This document shows positions 44,031 to 52,119 of a stretch of 64,000 nt of DNA, in pieces (position 1 is the first letter of the stretch; every line of letters begins with the position of its first letter). A program made the translations under genes and the position numbers. This DNA comes from Thalassobaculum fulvum (lineage in GTDB: Bacteria > Pseudomonadota > Alphaproteobacteria > Thalassobaculales > Thalassobaculaceae), in the NCBI RefSeq assembly GCF_014652915.1, contig NZ_BMZS01000009.1:62001-126000 (forward strand). Reading direction: 5' to 3'. The notes under the pieces were generated by a model, which was given only the letters and a program-made list of their open reading frames with translations, had not been told where the DNA came from and did not search any database.

Positions 44031-45262
44031 TCGGCGGCCTGCGTCCGGCCGGTGGTGGCCTGGCCGAGCCTGGCGTAGCCGTCGCGGGTCTGCGGCAGCT
44101 TGCTGCCGAGCAGGCGCGAGGCGACCACGGTGCGCAGGATCTGCGCGGTGCCGCCGCCGATGGTGAACATCCGGGCGTCGCGCTGGATGCGCTCCATCGG
44201 CCAGTTGCGGGAATAGCCGCGGGCGCCGTGGATCTGCAGGCCGTCGGTGGTGACCTTCAGCGCCATCTCGGAGGCGAATATCTTGGCCTGGGCGGCGGCC
44301 AGGCTGTCCGGGAACGGGTTGCCGTCCTTGCCGGCGGTCGCCGCGGCCCGCCAGATCAGGGCGCGCGCCGCCTCGATCTGCACGCTCAAGTCGGCCAGCA
44401 TCCACTGCAGGCCCTGGAACTCGGCGATCGGCCGGCCGAACTGCTCGCGCTCCTTGGAGAACGCCAGGGCCCGGCGGTAGCTGCCCTCGGCGAGGCCGAG
44501 CGCGACGGTGCCGGCGCCGACGCGCTGCGAGTTGTAGGCGTTCATCAGGTCGGCGAAGCCGCGCTTCAGCCCGCTCGGCGGCATCACCAGGCGGTCGGCC
44601 GGCAGCTCCAGGTCCTCGAAGATCACCTCCGTCTCGGGGATGCCGCGCAGGCCCATGGTCGGCTCGCGGGTGCCGATCACCAGGCCCTGGTCCTCGTCCC
44701 GGAACGCCAGGAACCCGCCGATGCCAAGCTCGGCGCCGGCCTCGTCGAACACCCGGGCGAAGATCAGGTGCAGGCGCGACACGCCGCCGCCGGTGATCCA
44801 GTGCTTCTTGCCGTTCAGCACGTATTTGTCGCCCTGCCGGTCGGCCCGGGTCGTCATCTCCGTCGCGGCCGAGCCGGCCTCCGGCTCGGTGATGCAGATC
44901 GCCGGCTTGTCGCCCGCCAGCACATACTCGGCGGCCCGCTTCTTCTGGGCCTCGGTGCCGTACTGCATGACCGCGGAGATCGCGCCCATGTTGCCCTCGA
45001 CCGCGATCCGGCCGGTGACGCCGCACTGCGCCGCCATCTCCTCGATCACCAGGGTGACGTCCAGGAAGGAATGGCCCGGGCCGCCGTACTCCTTCGGCAC
45101 CGTCATGCCCATGAAGCCGGCCTCGGTCAGCGCCTTCACGTTGTCCCAGGGATAGCTCTCGGTGCGGTCGACCTCGGCAGCGCGCGGCGCGATCACCTGC
45201 TCGGCCAGTTCGCGGGCCTTGGCGCGCAGCGCCTCCTGCTCGGCGGTCAGGGCGAAACTCAT
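44027..45262 (-). CDS. Acyl-CoA dehydrogenase-fold protein, probable 3-sulfinopropanoyl-CoA desulfinase
   Basis: A 411-residue FAD acyl-CoA dehydrogenase-fold protein with AICITEPEAGSAATEMTTRA, KHWITGGGVS and ARMFTIGGGTAQILR. It lacks both usual catalytic Glu positions: the YEGT site reads GGGT, and the alternative helix G site is Gln246 (NAYNSQRVGAG). Arg85 is present. I recall that 3-sulfinopropanoyl-CoA desulfinase of Advenella has Gln246 and an essential Arg84, and similar surrounding sequence, and that it releases sulfite to give propanoyl-CoA. The pattern therefore suggests desulfination rather than dehydrogenation. It is coupled to the TPP gene and divergent from a LysR gene. Confidence 0.87.
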   Translation of the reverse strand: MSFALTAEQEALRAKARELAEQVIAPRAAEVDRTESYPWDNVKALTEAGFMGMTVPKEYGGPGHSFLDVTLVIEEMAAQCGVTGRIAVEGNMGAISAVMQYGTEAQKKRAAEYVLAGDKPAICITEPEAGSAATEMTTRADRQGDKYVLNGKKHWITGGGVSRLHLIFARVFDEAGAELGIGGFLAFRDEDQGLVIGTREPTMGLRGIPETEVIFEDLELPADRLVMPPSGLKRGFADLMNAYNSQRVGAGTVALGLAEGSYRRALAFSKEREQFGRPIAEFQGLQWMLADLSVQIEAARALIWRAAATAGKDGNPFPDSLAAAQAKIFASEMALKVTTDGLQIHGARGYSRNWPMERIQRDARMFTIGGGTAQILRTVVASRLLGSKLPQTRDGYARLGQATTGRTQAAE

Positions 45263-45364
45263 GATGTCATCCTTTCCGCGGCCGGGTCGGGAAGAAGGGG
45301 GCCGCTCACGGAACCGTGAGCTTCAGGGTGGGGGGCGCTTGAACTTAAGGCAAGCGAATTAACT

Positions 45365-45379
45365 TGAAGTCTATCTTCA
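45365..45379. promoter_or_regulatory. Candidate LysR operator between desulfinase-like gene and lysR
   Basis: The 136-base divergent gap contains TGAAG-TCTAT-CTTCA, a perfect interrupted inverted repeat ending 20 bases before lysR ATG 45399. The nearby GCAAGCGAATTAACTTGAA is AT-rich, as expected of a shared control region. LysR proteins usually bind T-N11-A dyads in such places; this one has T-N13-A spacing. Confidence 0.5.
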
Positions 45380-45398
45380 GGAAACTTGATTGTATTGC

Positions 45399-46298
45399 AT
45401 GAACCTGAGGCACCTCGAGACCCTGCTGGCGATCGCCGAGACCGGCAGCTTCGCCGCCGCCGCCGACCGGGTCGGGGTGACGCAGTCGGCGGTTTCGATG
45501 CAGATGCAGGCGCTCGAGCAGGTGCTCGGCGCCAGCCTGTTCGACCGCGCCCGGCGCCCGCCGGTGCTGAACGAACTCGGGCGGGCGATCCTGGTGCACG
45601 CCCGCACCGTGGTGCGCGCGGCCGAGGACCTGTCGGCGGCGGCGTCCGGGGCGGCGCTGCGCGGCCGGTTGCGCCTCGGCATCATTCCGACCGCCGCGAT
45701 CGGCCTTGTCCCGGATGCGCTGACCCGTCTGGCGACCCGGGCCCCGGACCTGCAGATCCGCGTCGAGTCGGGACTGTCGACCGACCTCGCCCGGCGGGTC
45801 GGCCAGGGTGTGCTGGACGCCGCGCTGGTGACCGAGACCCCTCGCCTGGAGCGCGGGCTGGCGGTCCGCCCGGTCCTGGAGGAGCCGCTGCTGGTGGTCG
45901 CCCCGCGCTCGGCCGCCGGGCCGCCGGCCAGGGCCCTGCTGCGCCGCCTGCCGTTCATCCGGTTCAACCGTCGCACCGGCGTCGGCCGGGTAATCGACGC
46001 GGCGCTGCGGCGCGACCGGCTCGCCGTCGTCGAGACCATGGAGTTGGATTCGATCGAGGCGATCCTGGCGATGGTGGGGCGCGGCCTCGGTGTCGCGGTG
46101 GCGCCGGCCGGATCGCTGGTCGGGCCGGTCTCGGCGACCGTTCACGCGCTGCCGTTCGGCGACCCGCCGGTGCTTCGCCGGGTCGGGCTGCTGGAGCGCG
46201 AGCGACCCGCCGGCGGCGAACCCAACCCCGTGACCTCGGCGCTTCTGGACGTGCTGCGGGCGTCCGTCGTGCCGCCGGCGCGGGCGGTCGTCGATTGA
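45399..46298 (+). CDS. LysR-family transcriptional regulator
   Basis: A 299-residue regulator. The N-terminal winged helix-turn-helix (about 1-60) reads MNLRHLETLLAIAETGSFAAAADRVGVTQSAVSMQMQALE, and the rest is the periplasmic-binding-protein-like co-inducer domain. It is transcribed away from the desulfinase-like/TPP operon and probably controls it together with its own gene. The co-inducer is unknown; a CoA ester or sulfinate is a guess. ATG 45399 is used. Confidence 0.94.
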   Translation: MNLRHLETLLAIAETGSFAAAADRVGVTQSAVSMQMQALEQVLGASLFDRARRPPVLNELGRAILVHARTVVRAAEDLSAAASGAALRGRLRLGIIPTAAIGLVPDALTRLATRAPDLQIRVESGLSTDLARRVGQGVLDAALVTETPRLERGLAVRPVLEEPLLVVAPRSAAGPPARALLRRLPFIRFNRRTGVGRVIDAALRRDRLAVVETMELDSIEAILAMVGRGLGVAVAPAGSLVGPVSATVHALPFGDPPVLRRVGLLERERPAGGEPNPVTSALLDVLRASVVPPARAVVD

Positions 46299-46334
46299 CT
46301 CGACTCCTTCCGGCCGGTCCCGGACAATTGCACG

Positions 46335-46865
46335 ATGCGTACGCCGGTATTCGAGGGCGGGCCCGCACCGCTCGGACGCGACTGCCTGGGCGACGACGCC
46401 GTCGGGCGGCTCGCCGGGTACTGGTTCGAACTGGCGGATGCGGATGCGGCCGGGGGCGTGCCGCTGCGCTCTTCGTTCGACCCGGCCCGGGTGGTCGACC
46501 TGCTGCCGCGCCTGGTGATCGCCGAGCATCTGGGCGGCCACGATTTCCGCTACCGGCTGCTGGGGACCGAGGTCGACAGCTTCACCAAGGCCCGCTACAC
46601 CGGCAAGCGGAGCTCGGAGATCGAGGGGCACGGCCCCGGCAACCGGATTCACGACGTGTTCGTGGCGACGCTGGAGGGCGGGCGTCCCTATGCGATGGCC
46701 ATGCCCTATGTGGGCAGCAGCCGGTTCTGCCGGTCGGTGCGCCAGCTGTCGCTGCCGTTCAGGACCGAGGCCGGGGGCGACCAGATCATCTCGCTGATCG
46801 ATTTCGACCTGCGTCCGGGCGTGGTCCCGTCCCTGGTGCCGGCAGCGGACCGTGGGCTCCTCTAA
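46335..46865 (+). CDS. PAS_5-type protein, tandem paralogue 1
   Basis: A 176-residue PAS-like protein of a group common in Alphaproteobacteria (PAS_5/DUF1488-like small proteins). Characteristic segments: YWFELADADAAGGVPLRSSFDPARVVDLLPRLVIAEH, DFRYRLLGTEVDSFTKARYTGKRSSEIEGHGPGNRIHDVF. The function is unknown; a regulatory ligand-binding domain is likely. It starts 36 bases after lysR and is followed by a second, very similar copy, so the pair arose by duplication. Confidence 0.8.
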   Translation: MRTPVFEGGPAPLGRDCLGDDAVGRLAGYWFELADADAAGGVPLRSSFDPARVVDLLPRLVIAEHLGGHDFRYRLLGTEVDSFTKARYTGKRSSEIEGHGPGNRIHDVFVATLEGGRPYAMAMPYVGSSRFCRSVRQLSLPFRTEAGGDQIISLIDFDLRPGVVPSLVPAADRGLL

Positions 46866-46907
46866 GGTGTCGCTTGCCGGTCGGGCGACTCCTCGCAATG
46901 ATACGCC

Positions 46908-47432
46908 ATGAGGACTCCGGTGTCCGAAGAGGGGCCGGCACCGGTTCGTCCCGGGGATCTCGGGGACGACGATCTTGGGCAGCTGGCCCGATACTGGTTC
47001 GAACTCGCGACCGAAGCCGGTGGCGTGCCGCCGCGGTCCGCCTTCGACCCGGCACGGGTCGAGCGCCTGCTGCCCCGGCTGATCGTGGTCGAGCACCTCG
47101 GCGGCCAGGACTTCCGCTACCGTCTCCTGGGCACCGAGGTCGACCGGTTCACCAAGGCCCGCTACACCGGCAAGCGCACCTCGGAGATCGAGGGGCACGG
47201 CCCGGGCAACCGGATCCACGCCCTGTACGTCGCCACCCTGGCGTTCGAGTGTCCGATCGGCATGGCGCTGCCCTATGTCGGGCGCAGCTCGGTGTGCACG
47301 TCGGTCCGGCAGATCGCCGTGCCGTTCCGGACCGCCGAGGAACCGGACCAGATCGTCTCGCTGATCGAGTTCGTCATGAAGCCGAACGTCATCCCGCGCC
47401 TGCTGGCGGCGTCCGACCGCCGGCTGATTTGA
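46908..47432 (+). CDS. PAS_5-type protein, tandem paralogue 2
   Basis: A 174-residue paralogue of the previous gene. Long stretches are nearly identical, such as RYRLLGTEVDxFTKARYTGKRxSEIEGHGPGNRIH, while the N-terminus and the end differ. The two are 42 bases apart. Divergence at the ends but identity in the core suggests a duplication that is being kept for related functions. Role unknown. Confidence 0.8.
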   Translation: MRTPVSEEGPAPVRPGDLGDDDLGQLARYWFELATEAGGVPPRSAFDPARVERLLPRLIVVEHLGGQDFRYRLLGTEVDRFTKARYTGKRTSEIEGHGPGNRIHALYVATLAFECPIGMALPYVGRSSVCTSVRQIAVPFRTAEEPDQIVSLIEFVMKPNVIPRLLAASDRRLI

Positions 47433-47491
47433 CCGTCCGTGCGCCGGCGTCGGCTGGCGGGGGGCACGCCACTCGGCTATAGCAGCCGGCC

Positions 47492-48253
47492 ATGCCCGCA
47501 CTTGCTCTCCCCGATCCCGGGACCCTGCTGCTGATCGTCGTCGCCTTCGCCCTCGCCGGCGGCATCAAGGGCGTGGTCGGGCTCGGCCTGCCGACGATCT
47601 CCGCCGGGATCATGGCCAGCGTCATCGACCTGCGGGCGGCGGTCGGCATCCTGATCGTGCCGCTGCTGGTCACCAACCTCTGGCAGGTGCTTCAGGTCGG
47701 CGGCTTCGGTACGCTGGCGCGGCGTTTCGGCGTGCTGAACCTGGCGGCCGGAATCGGGCTGTGGATCGGCACCGAGATCCTGTTCTCGGTCGATCCCCGG
47801 TGGATGCGGATCGGTCTCGGCGTCTTGCTGATCGCCAACGCCGCGTTCCAGTTCTCCGGCCGGATCCCGACCATCCCGCGCTCCGGCGAGGCGAGGCTGG
47901 CGGTGCCGATCGGCCTGGTTTCGGGGGTGGTCGGCGGCACCACCGGCAGCCAGGGCATCGTGATCGCGGTCTACCTGGCCAGCCTGAACCTGACCCGCGA
48001 CGAGTACGTGCAGGGTGTCGGCCTTTCGTTCTTCCTGACCGGGCTGGTCTGGGCCGCGGCGATCGCGGCCAATGGCGGGATCACCGCCGAGACCCTGCCG
48101 CTGTCGGCGGTCGCCCTGGCGGTGGCGCTGGCGGCGATGGCGGCCGGCACGCGGCTGCGCCGGCACCTGCCGCAGGCGCGGTTCCGCCAGGCGGTGTTCC
48201 TGGCGATGGCGCTGATCGGCGCGAACCTGATCCGGCGCGCGGTGCTCGGCTGA
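47492..48253 (+). CDS. Sulfite exporter TauE/SafE family protein
   Basis: A 253-residue membrane protein with eight hydrophobic segments and the family's glycine-rich signatures GGIKGVVGLGLPTISAGIMA and VSGVVGGTTGSQGIVIAVYL. Second TauE/SafE-type gene in the window and the one nearest the desulfinase-like operon; it could remove the sulfite released there. It is on the opposite strand to that operon, so co-regulation is not shown. Confidence 0.9.
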   Translation: MPALALPDPGTLLLIVVAFALAGGIKGVVGLGLPTISAGIMASVIDLRAAVGILIVPLLVTNLWQVLQVGGFGTLARRFGVLNLAAGIGLWIGTEILFSVDPRWMRIGLGVLLIANAAFQFSGRIPTIPRSGEARLAVPIGLVSGVVGGTTGSQGIVIAVYLASLNLTRDEYVQGVGLSFFLTGLVWAAAIAANGGITAETLPLSAVALAVALAAMAAGTRLRRHLPQARFRQAVFLAMALIGANLIRRAVLG

Positions 48254-48263
48254 GCGCCGGCGG

Positions 48264-49256
48264 TTACGCCTCGCCCTCGAAGCAGACGTTCAGCAGCTCT
48301 TCGCCGCGCGCGAAGCGGTCGAGCTGCCTGGCCACGAAGGTCCAGCGCCGGGTGCTCATCTCCTGGGTCCAGGCCGAGTTGTGCGGCGACAGGATGACGT
48401 TCTCGAGCTTCTGGAACGGGAACCGCGACGGCCAGGGGTTCGGGTCCGTCTTGGACGGGTAGGTGTACCAGACGTCGATGATGCCGCCGCGGATCCGGTT
48501 GCCGGCCAGCGCCGCGTACAGCGCCGCCTCGTCGATCACCTCGCCGCGGCCGACATTGGCGATCACCGCGTCCGGCTTCATCTTCGCGAACTGCTCGGTG
48601 CCGATCATGCCGCGGGTGGTGTCGTCGAGCGGCGCGCACACCACCACGAAGTCGCTCTCGGCCAGCAGGGTGTCCATCTCGGCGACGGTGCCGTACCAGT
48701 CGACCAGGTCCGGCTCGTCGCGGACCGTCCGGCTGACCGCCATCACCCGCATGCCGAACGCCTTGCAGCGGCGCGCCACCTCGCGGCCGATGTGGCCGTA
48801 GCCGACGATCCCGACGGTGTGGTCGCGCAGCTCGCGGTGCATCGGGCCGGCCGAGATCGAGCGGCCGTTGTACGACTTGGCCACCATCATCGGATGGGTG
48901 TCGCGCATCAGCCCGATCTGGAACTCCAGCATGCCCAGCATCACGTGCTCGGCGATCGTGGTCTCGTGCTCGTAGGTGTTGCAGAACACCACGCCCTTCG
49001 GCAGGTCGGCCGGGGTGATCCAATCGTAGCCGGTGAACGGGATCTGGTAGAGCTTCAGCCGGTTGCCGGCCGGCACCTCGACCCGGCTGCCGCCGATCAG
49101 CACGTCGGCCTCGGCCAGGGCCTGCCGGAAGCGATCAGGCTGCTCGTTGGCGTCGCAGCACAGGATGCGCCAGTCGGTCTCCGTCGTGGTCGCCAGGAAA
49201 TCGGCGCGACGGATGGAGTTCTTTCCGGCCAGAAGGACGGTCGGCTTTTCGCTCAC
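48264..49256 (-). CDS. D-2-hydroxyacid dehydrogenase family protein
   Basis: A 330-residue NAD(P)-dependent enzyme of the D-isomer-specific 2-hydroxyacid dehydrogenase family. The nucleotide motif is VGIVGYGHIGREVARRC. The catalytic Arg is in NVGRGEVIDEAAL, and the His is in LSPHNSAWTQE. The overall sequence belongs to the phosphoglycerate/glyoxylate-reductase-like group; the exact acid is unknown. GTG 49256 follows AGAGG at good spacing; an ATG at 49280 would add eight residues. It is divergent from the gamma-glutamyltransferase gene. Confidence 0.88.
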   Translation of the reverse strand: MSEKPTVLLAGKNSIRRADFLATTTETDWRILCCDANEQPDRFRQALAEADVLIGGSRVEVPAGNRLKLYQIPFTGYDWITPADLPKGVVFCNTYEHETTIAEHVMLGMLEFQIGLMRDTHPMMVAKSYNGRSISAGPMHRELRDHTVGIVGYGHIGREVARRCKAFGMRVMAVSRTVRDEPDLVDWYGTVAEMDTLLAESDFVVVCAPLDDTTRGMIGTEQFAKMKPDAVIANVGRGEVIDEAALYAALAGNRIRGGIIDVWYTYPSKTDPNPWPSRFPFQKLENVILSPHNSAWTQEMSTRRWTFVARQLDRFARGEELLNVCFEGEA

Positions 49257-49375
49257 GGCTGGGCCTCTTGGGTGTAGCATCCGGAAGAGTCGCCGGGCCC
49301 GGCGACGCTCAGACCTTGTGTCCGGTGCGGCGGTTTGTCCAGTCTCGCCGGAAGCCCCAGAGCAGGAGAACGACG

Positions 49376-50923
49376 ATGCCCGAAGGTGGCGACGCCTACG
49401 GTGGTTGGATCGGCTGGGAGCGCGCGGCCATGACCCGCGGCGCCGTGGCCTGCGGCAACCCGGACGCGGCGGCGGCGGGTGTCGAGATCCTCGAGGCGGG
49501 CGGCAACGCCATCGACGCGGCGATCGCCTGCGCCTTCGCCATGGGCGTGGTCGAGCCGCTGGACAGCGGCCTCGGCGCCGGCGGGTTCATGACCCTGCAC
49601 CACGCCGCCAGCGGCACCACCACCTGCTTCGACTTCATGGGCACGGTCCCGGCGGCGACCCGCTACGAGCTGTACCAGGGCACCGATCCGCTCGGCGACT
49701 ACACGATCAAGGTGAAGGGCCGGCACAACGAGGACGGCCACCGGTCGGTGGCGGTGCCGGGGGCGGCGGCCGGGCTGTGCGAGGCGCTCGAGGCCTTTGG
49801 CGCCCTCGACCGCAGGACGGTGATCGCACCGGCGATCCGGCTCGCCGATTCCGGCTTCACGGTGGCGTCCAAGGCGGCGCTGCGGATGGCCCGGACCGAG
49901 GCGATGCTGGACCTGACCGCGGAGTGCCGGCGGGTGCTGAAGAAGCCCGACGGCAGCCTGTACCGGGCCGGCGACCGGATGGCGATGCCGGACTACGGCC
50001 GCAGCCTGGAGGCGGTCTCCGAGCACGGTCCGGCGGCGTTCTACACCGGCCAGCTGGCGGCCGCGATCGTCGCCGACATGCAGGCCCATGACGGGTTCCT
50101 GACGGCCGCCGACCTCGCCGGCTACCGGGTGGTCCGGCGCGAGCCGGCGACCGGCGAGTACCGCGGCCGGCGAATCGCCACCATGAGCCCGCCGTCGTCC
50201 GGCGGCCTGGTCGCGGCCGGGCTGGCGGCGCTCGAGCGCCAGGGCGTGCCCGACGGCGCCGAGGGCCGGGCCGAGGCGCTGGCCCGCTCGATGCTGGCGA
50301 TGTTCGAGACCCGGCGCACCGGCCTCGGCGACCCGGCCTTCGTCAAGCCTTCCTCTGTGCACTCGGGGGGCGAGTCGACCGAGACCACCAGCCTGTGCGC
50401 GATGGACGCCGCCGGCAACGCCGCCTGCATCACCTACTCGAACAACAACCACTCGGGCGTGGTGGTACCGGGCACCGGCATTCTGCTGAACAACCAGATG
50501 CGGCTGTTCCACGCCTGGCAGGGCAGCCCGAACTCGATCGCGCCCGGCAAGCGGCCGGCCAGCTCGATGATGCCGACCCTGGTGTTCGACGGCGCCCGGG
50601 TCGCCATGGCGATCGGCGCCTCCGGCTCGACCCGGATCGTCACCGCGCTGCTGCAGATCATGTTCCACCATCTCGGCCGCGGGGTGCCGCTGGAGCAGGC
50701 GGTGCGCGAGCCGCGCCTGCACGCCGAGGAGGACATGCTGATGGCGGACGCCGACTACCGCGAGATCGCCGAGCCGCTGGCCGCCGAGCTCGGCCTGCGG
50801 TTCACCGCCTCGCCCGGCCGCGACCCGATGATGGCGTCGTGCCAGACCATCGCGGTCGAGGCCGACGGCACCGCCACCGCCGTCGGCGACCCGCGGGCGC
50901 GGGCGCAGGGGAGGGTGGTGTAG
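49376..50923 (+). CDS. Gamma-glutamyltransferase family protein
   Basis: A 515-residue Ntn-hydrolase of the gamma-glutamyltransferase family. The proenzyme processing/nucleophile Thr is in GGESTETTSLCAMDAAG, followed by substrate-site segments PGTGILLNNQMRLF and SSMMPTLVF. No signal peptide, so it is probably cytoplasmic, unlike periplasmic Ggt. Members act on gamma-glutamyl amides or on oxamates and other amides. AGGAGA precedes ATG 49376. Confidence 0.9.
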   Translation: MPEGGDAYGGWIGWERAAMTRGAVACGNPDAAAAGVEILEAGGNAIDAAIACAFAMGVVEPLDSGLGAGGFMTLHHAASGTTTCFDFMGTVPAATRYELYQGTDPLGDYTIKVKGRHNEDGHRSVAVPGAAAGLCEALEAFGALDRRTVIAPAIRLADSGFTVASKAALRMARTEAMLDLTAECRRVLKKPDGSLYRAGDRMAMPDYGRSLEAVSEHGPAAFYTGQLAAAIVADMQAHDGFLTAADLAGYRVVRREPATGEYRGRRIATMSPPSSGGLVAAGLAALERQGVPDGAEGRAEALARSMLAMFETRRTGLGDPAFVKPSSVHSGGESTETTSLCAMDAAGNAACITYSNNNHSGVVVPGTGILLNNQMRLFHAWQGSPNSIAPGKRPASSMMPTLVFDGARVAMAIGASGSTRIVTALLQIMFHHLGRGVPLEQAVREPRLHAEEDMLMADADYREIAEPLAAELGLRFTASPGRDPMMASCQTIAVEADGTATAVGDPRARAQGRVV

Positions 50924-50953
50924 GGGCGGGAACCTGTACCAGCCCCACGAGTC

Positions 50954-51334
50954 TCAGGCGCCGATCTTCGCCACGTAGGTCACGCCCGGCAGCCCCTGGA
51001 AATGGCCGTCGCAGGTCAGCAGATCGGCGCCGTGGGCGACCGCCGTCGCGTACACGATGGCGTCGGCCGTCGCCAGATTGTGCCGGGCGCACATCTCGGC
51101 GGCCGACAGGGCGGTGCCGGTGTCGAGGTCGGCGACGACGCACACCTCGGTGAACGCGATCACCCGGTCGGCCTTGTCCTCGCCGACCTCGCGTGCGAGC
51201 CACTTCGCCAGCTCGAGCTGGACGACGGTCGGGACCAGCCACTGTTCGCGCGCGGGCAGCTCGGGAGCGAGCGACCGGCCCGTCGGGGAGTCGATCAACC
51301 ATTCGATCCAGGCCGAGGTGTCGACGAGCCGCAT
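50954..51334 (-). CDS. PIN-domain toxin (VapC-like)
   Basis: A 126-residue PIN-domain ribonuclease, the toxin of a type II system. The acidic residues are visible: Asp5 (MRLVDTSAWIEW), Glu in QLELAKWL, Asp in LATADAIVYATA and Asp in LLTCDGHF. VapC toxins cut tRNA or rRNA. ATG 51334 shares one base with the antitoxin stop (TGATG), typical coupling. The antitoxin is encoded just upstream. Confidence 0.9.
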   Translation of the reverse strand: MRLVDTSAWIEWLIDSPTGRSLAPELPAREQWLVPTVVQLELAKWLAREVGEDKADRVIAFTEVCVVADLDTGTALSAAEMCARHNLATADAIVYATAVAHGADLLTCDGHFQGLPGVTYVAKIGA

Positions 51335-51552
51335 CAGGTCCGGTCGGCCCGGTCGCGATAGTCGTCGGCGCGCGCCCCGCGTGCGAGGCCGGCGAGCTCG
51401 TCGCGCGACGGAACCGGGACCAGCAGGACGCCCTCGCCCTTGGGGATGAAGACGAACTCCTGGCCGGCCCGCCAGTGCCGGTCGGTCCGGACGGCCTTCG
51501 GGATGGAGATCTGGAATTTGGACGAGAGACGCGCCGTGTTGCTCTTGCGCAT
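51334..51552 (-). CDS. AbrB/MazE-type antitoxin
   Basis: A 72-residue antitoxin: N-terminal swapped-hairpin DNA-binding domain (LSSKFQISIPKAVRTDRHWRAGQEFVFIP) and a flexible, charged C-terminus that would wrap the toxin. It should bind its own promoter. GGAGAA at 51558-51563 on the minus strand precedes ATG 51552. The toxin gene follows with a one-base overlap. Confidence 0.9.
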   Translation of the reverse strand: MRKSNTARLSSKFQISIPKAVRTDRHWRAGQEFVFIPKGEGVLLVPVPSRDELAGLARGARADDYRDRADRT

Positions 51553-51591
51553 TACGGTTTCTCCATCGAAAGAGAAATCGTAAGAAATATA
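51552..51591 (-). promoter_or_regulatory. Toxin-antitoxin operator and -10
   Basis: A 12-bp inverted repeat (11 of 12 matching), TTACGGTTTCTC at 51552-51563 and GAGAAATCGTAA at 51572-51583, directly overlaps the antitoxin start. It is the expected site for antitoxin self-repression. A TATATT -10-like hexamer lies at 51586-51591 on the minus strand. No clear -35 is seen. Confidence 0.65.
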
Positions 51592-51738
51592 GACCGGTCG
51601 CGAGGCTGCCGGTAGCGGCCGCGGCCGTGTCGTCGGTGTTTCGGGGCGAGTCGGTTATTGAAATGCCATTTCGCGGGTTCCCATGCCGCGTCGTCCGCGC
51701 CATCCTGCCGGCCCGCAATGTCGCCGTGAGGAGCCCGG

Positions 51739-52119
51739 ATGTCCGAGCAAGGCCCCGACGCCACCTACTTCGCCTATCTGGCGGCGAAGGACTGGCGGAT
51801 CCCGAAGTGCCGCGGCTGCGGCGCCCACGTGTTCCAGCCGCGGATCATGTGCCCGTCCTGCGGCGGCGAGGCGTTCGACTGGGTCGCCCCGTCGGGCCGG
51901 GGCGTCGTGCACTCGACCACGGTGGTCCGGCGTCGGCCGGCCGATGGCGGCGACTACAACGTGGCGCTGATCGACCTTGCCGAGGGCGTGCGGATGATGA
52001 GCCGGATCGAGGGCGTCGAGCCGGCCGACGTCGCCATCGGCATGCCGGTGACCGCCCGGCTTGCCGATCAGGACGGCGACACGATCGTCGTCTTCGATCC
52101 GGCGGAGGGCGGCCGATGA
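51739..52119 (+). CDS. DUF35 (Zn-ribbon OB-fold) protein
   Basis: A 126-residue protein of the DUF35/OB-fold acyl-CoA-associated family. A zinc ribbon with CxxC pairs (PKCRGCGAHVFQPRIMCPSCGG) is followed by an OB-fold strand region (TVVRRRPADGGDYNVALIDLAEGVRMMSRI). Such proteins form complexes with thiolases and help channel or bind CoA esters. It overlaps the thiolase gene (ATGA), which supports a complex. Confidence 0.92.
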   Translation: MSEQGPDATYFAYLAAKDWRIPKCRGCGAHVFQPRIMCPSCGGEAFDWVAPSGRGVVHSTTVVRRRPADGGDYNVALIDLAEGVRMMSRIEGVEPADVAIGMPVTARLADQDGDTIVVFDPAEGGR

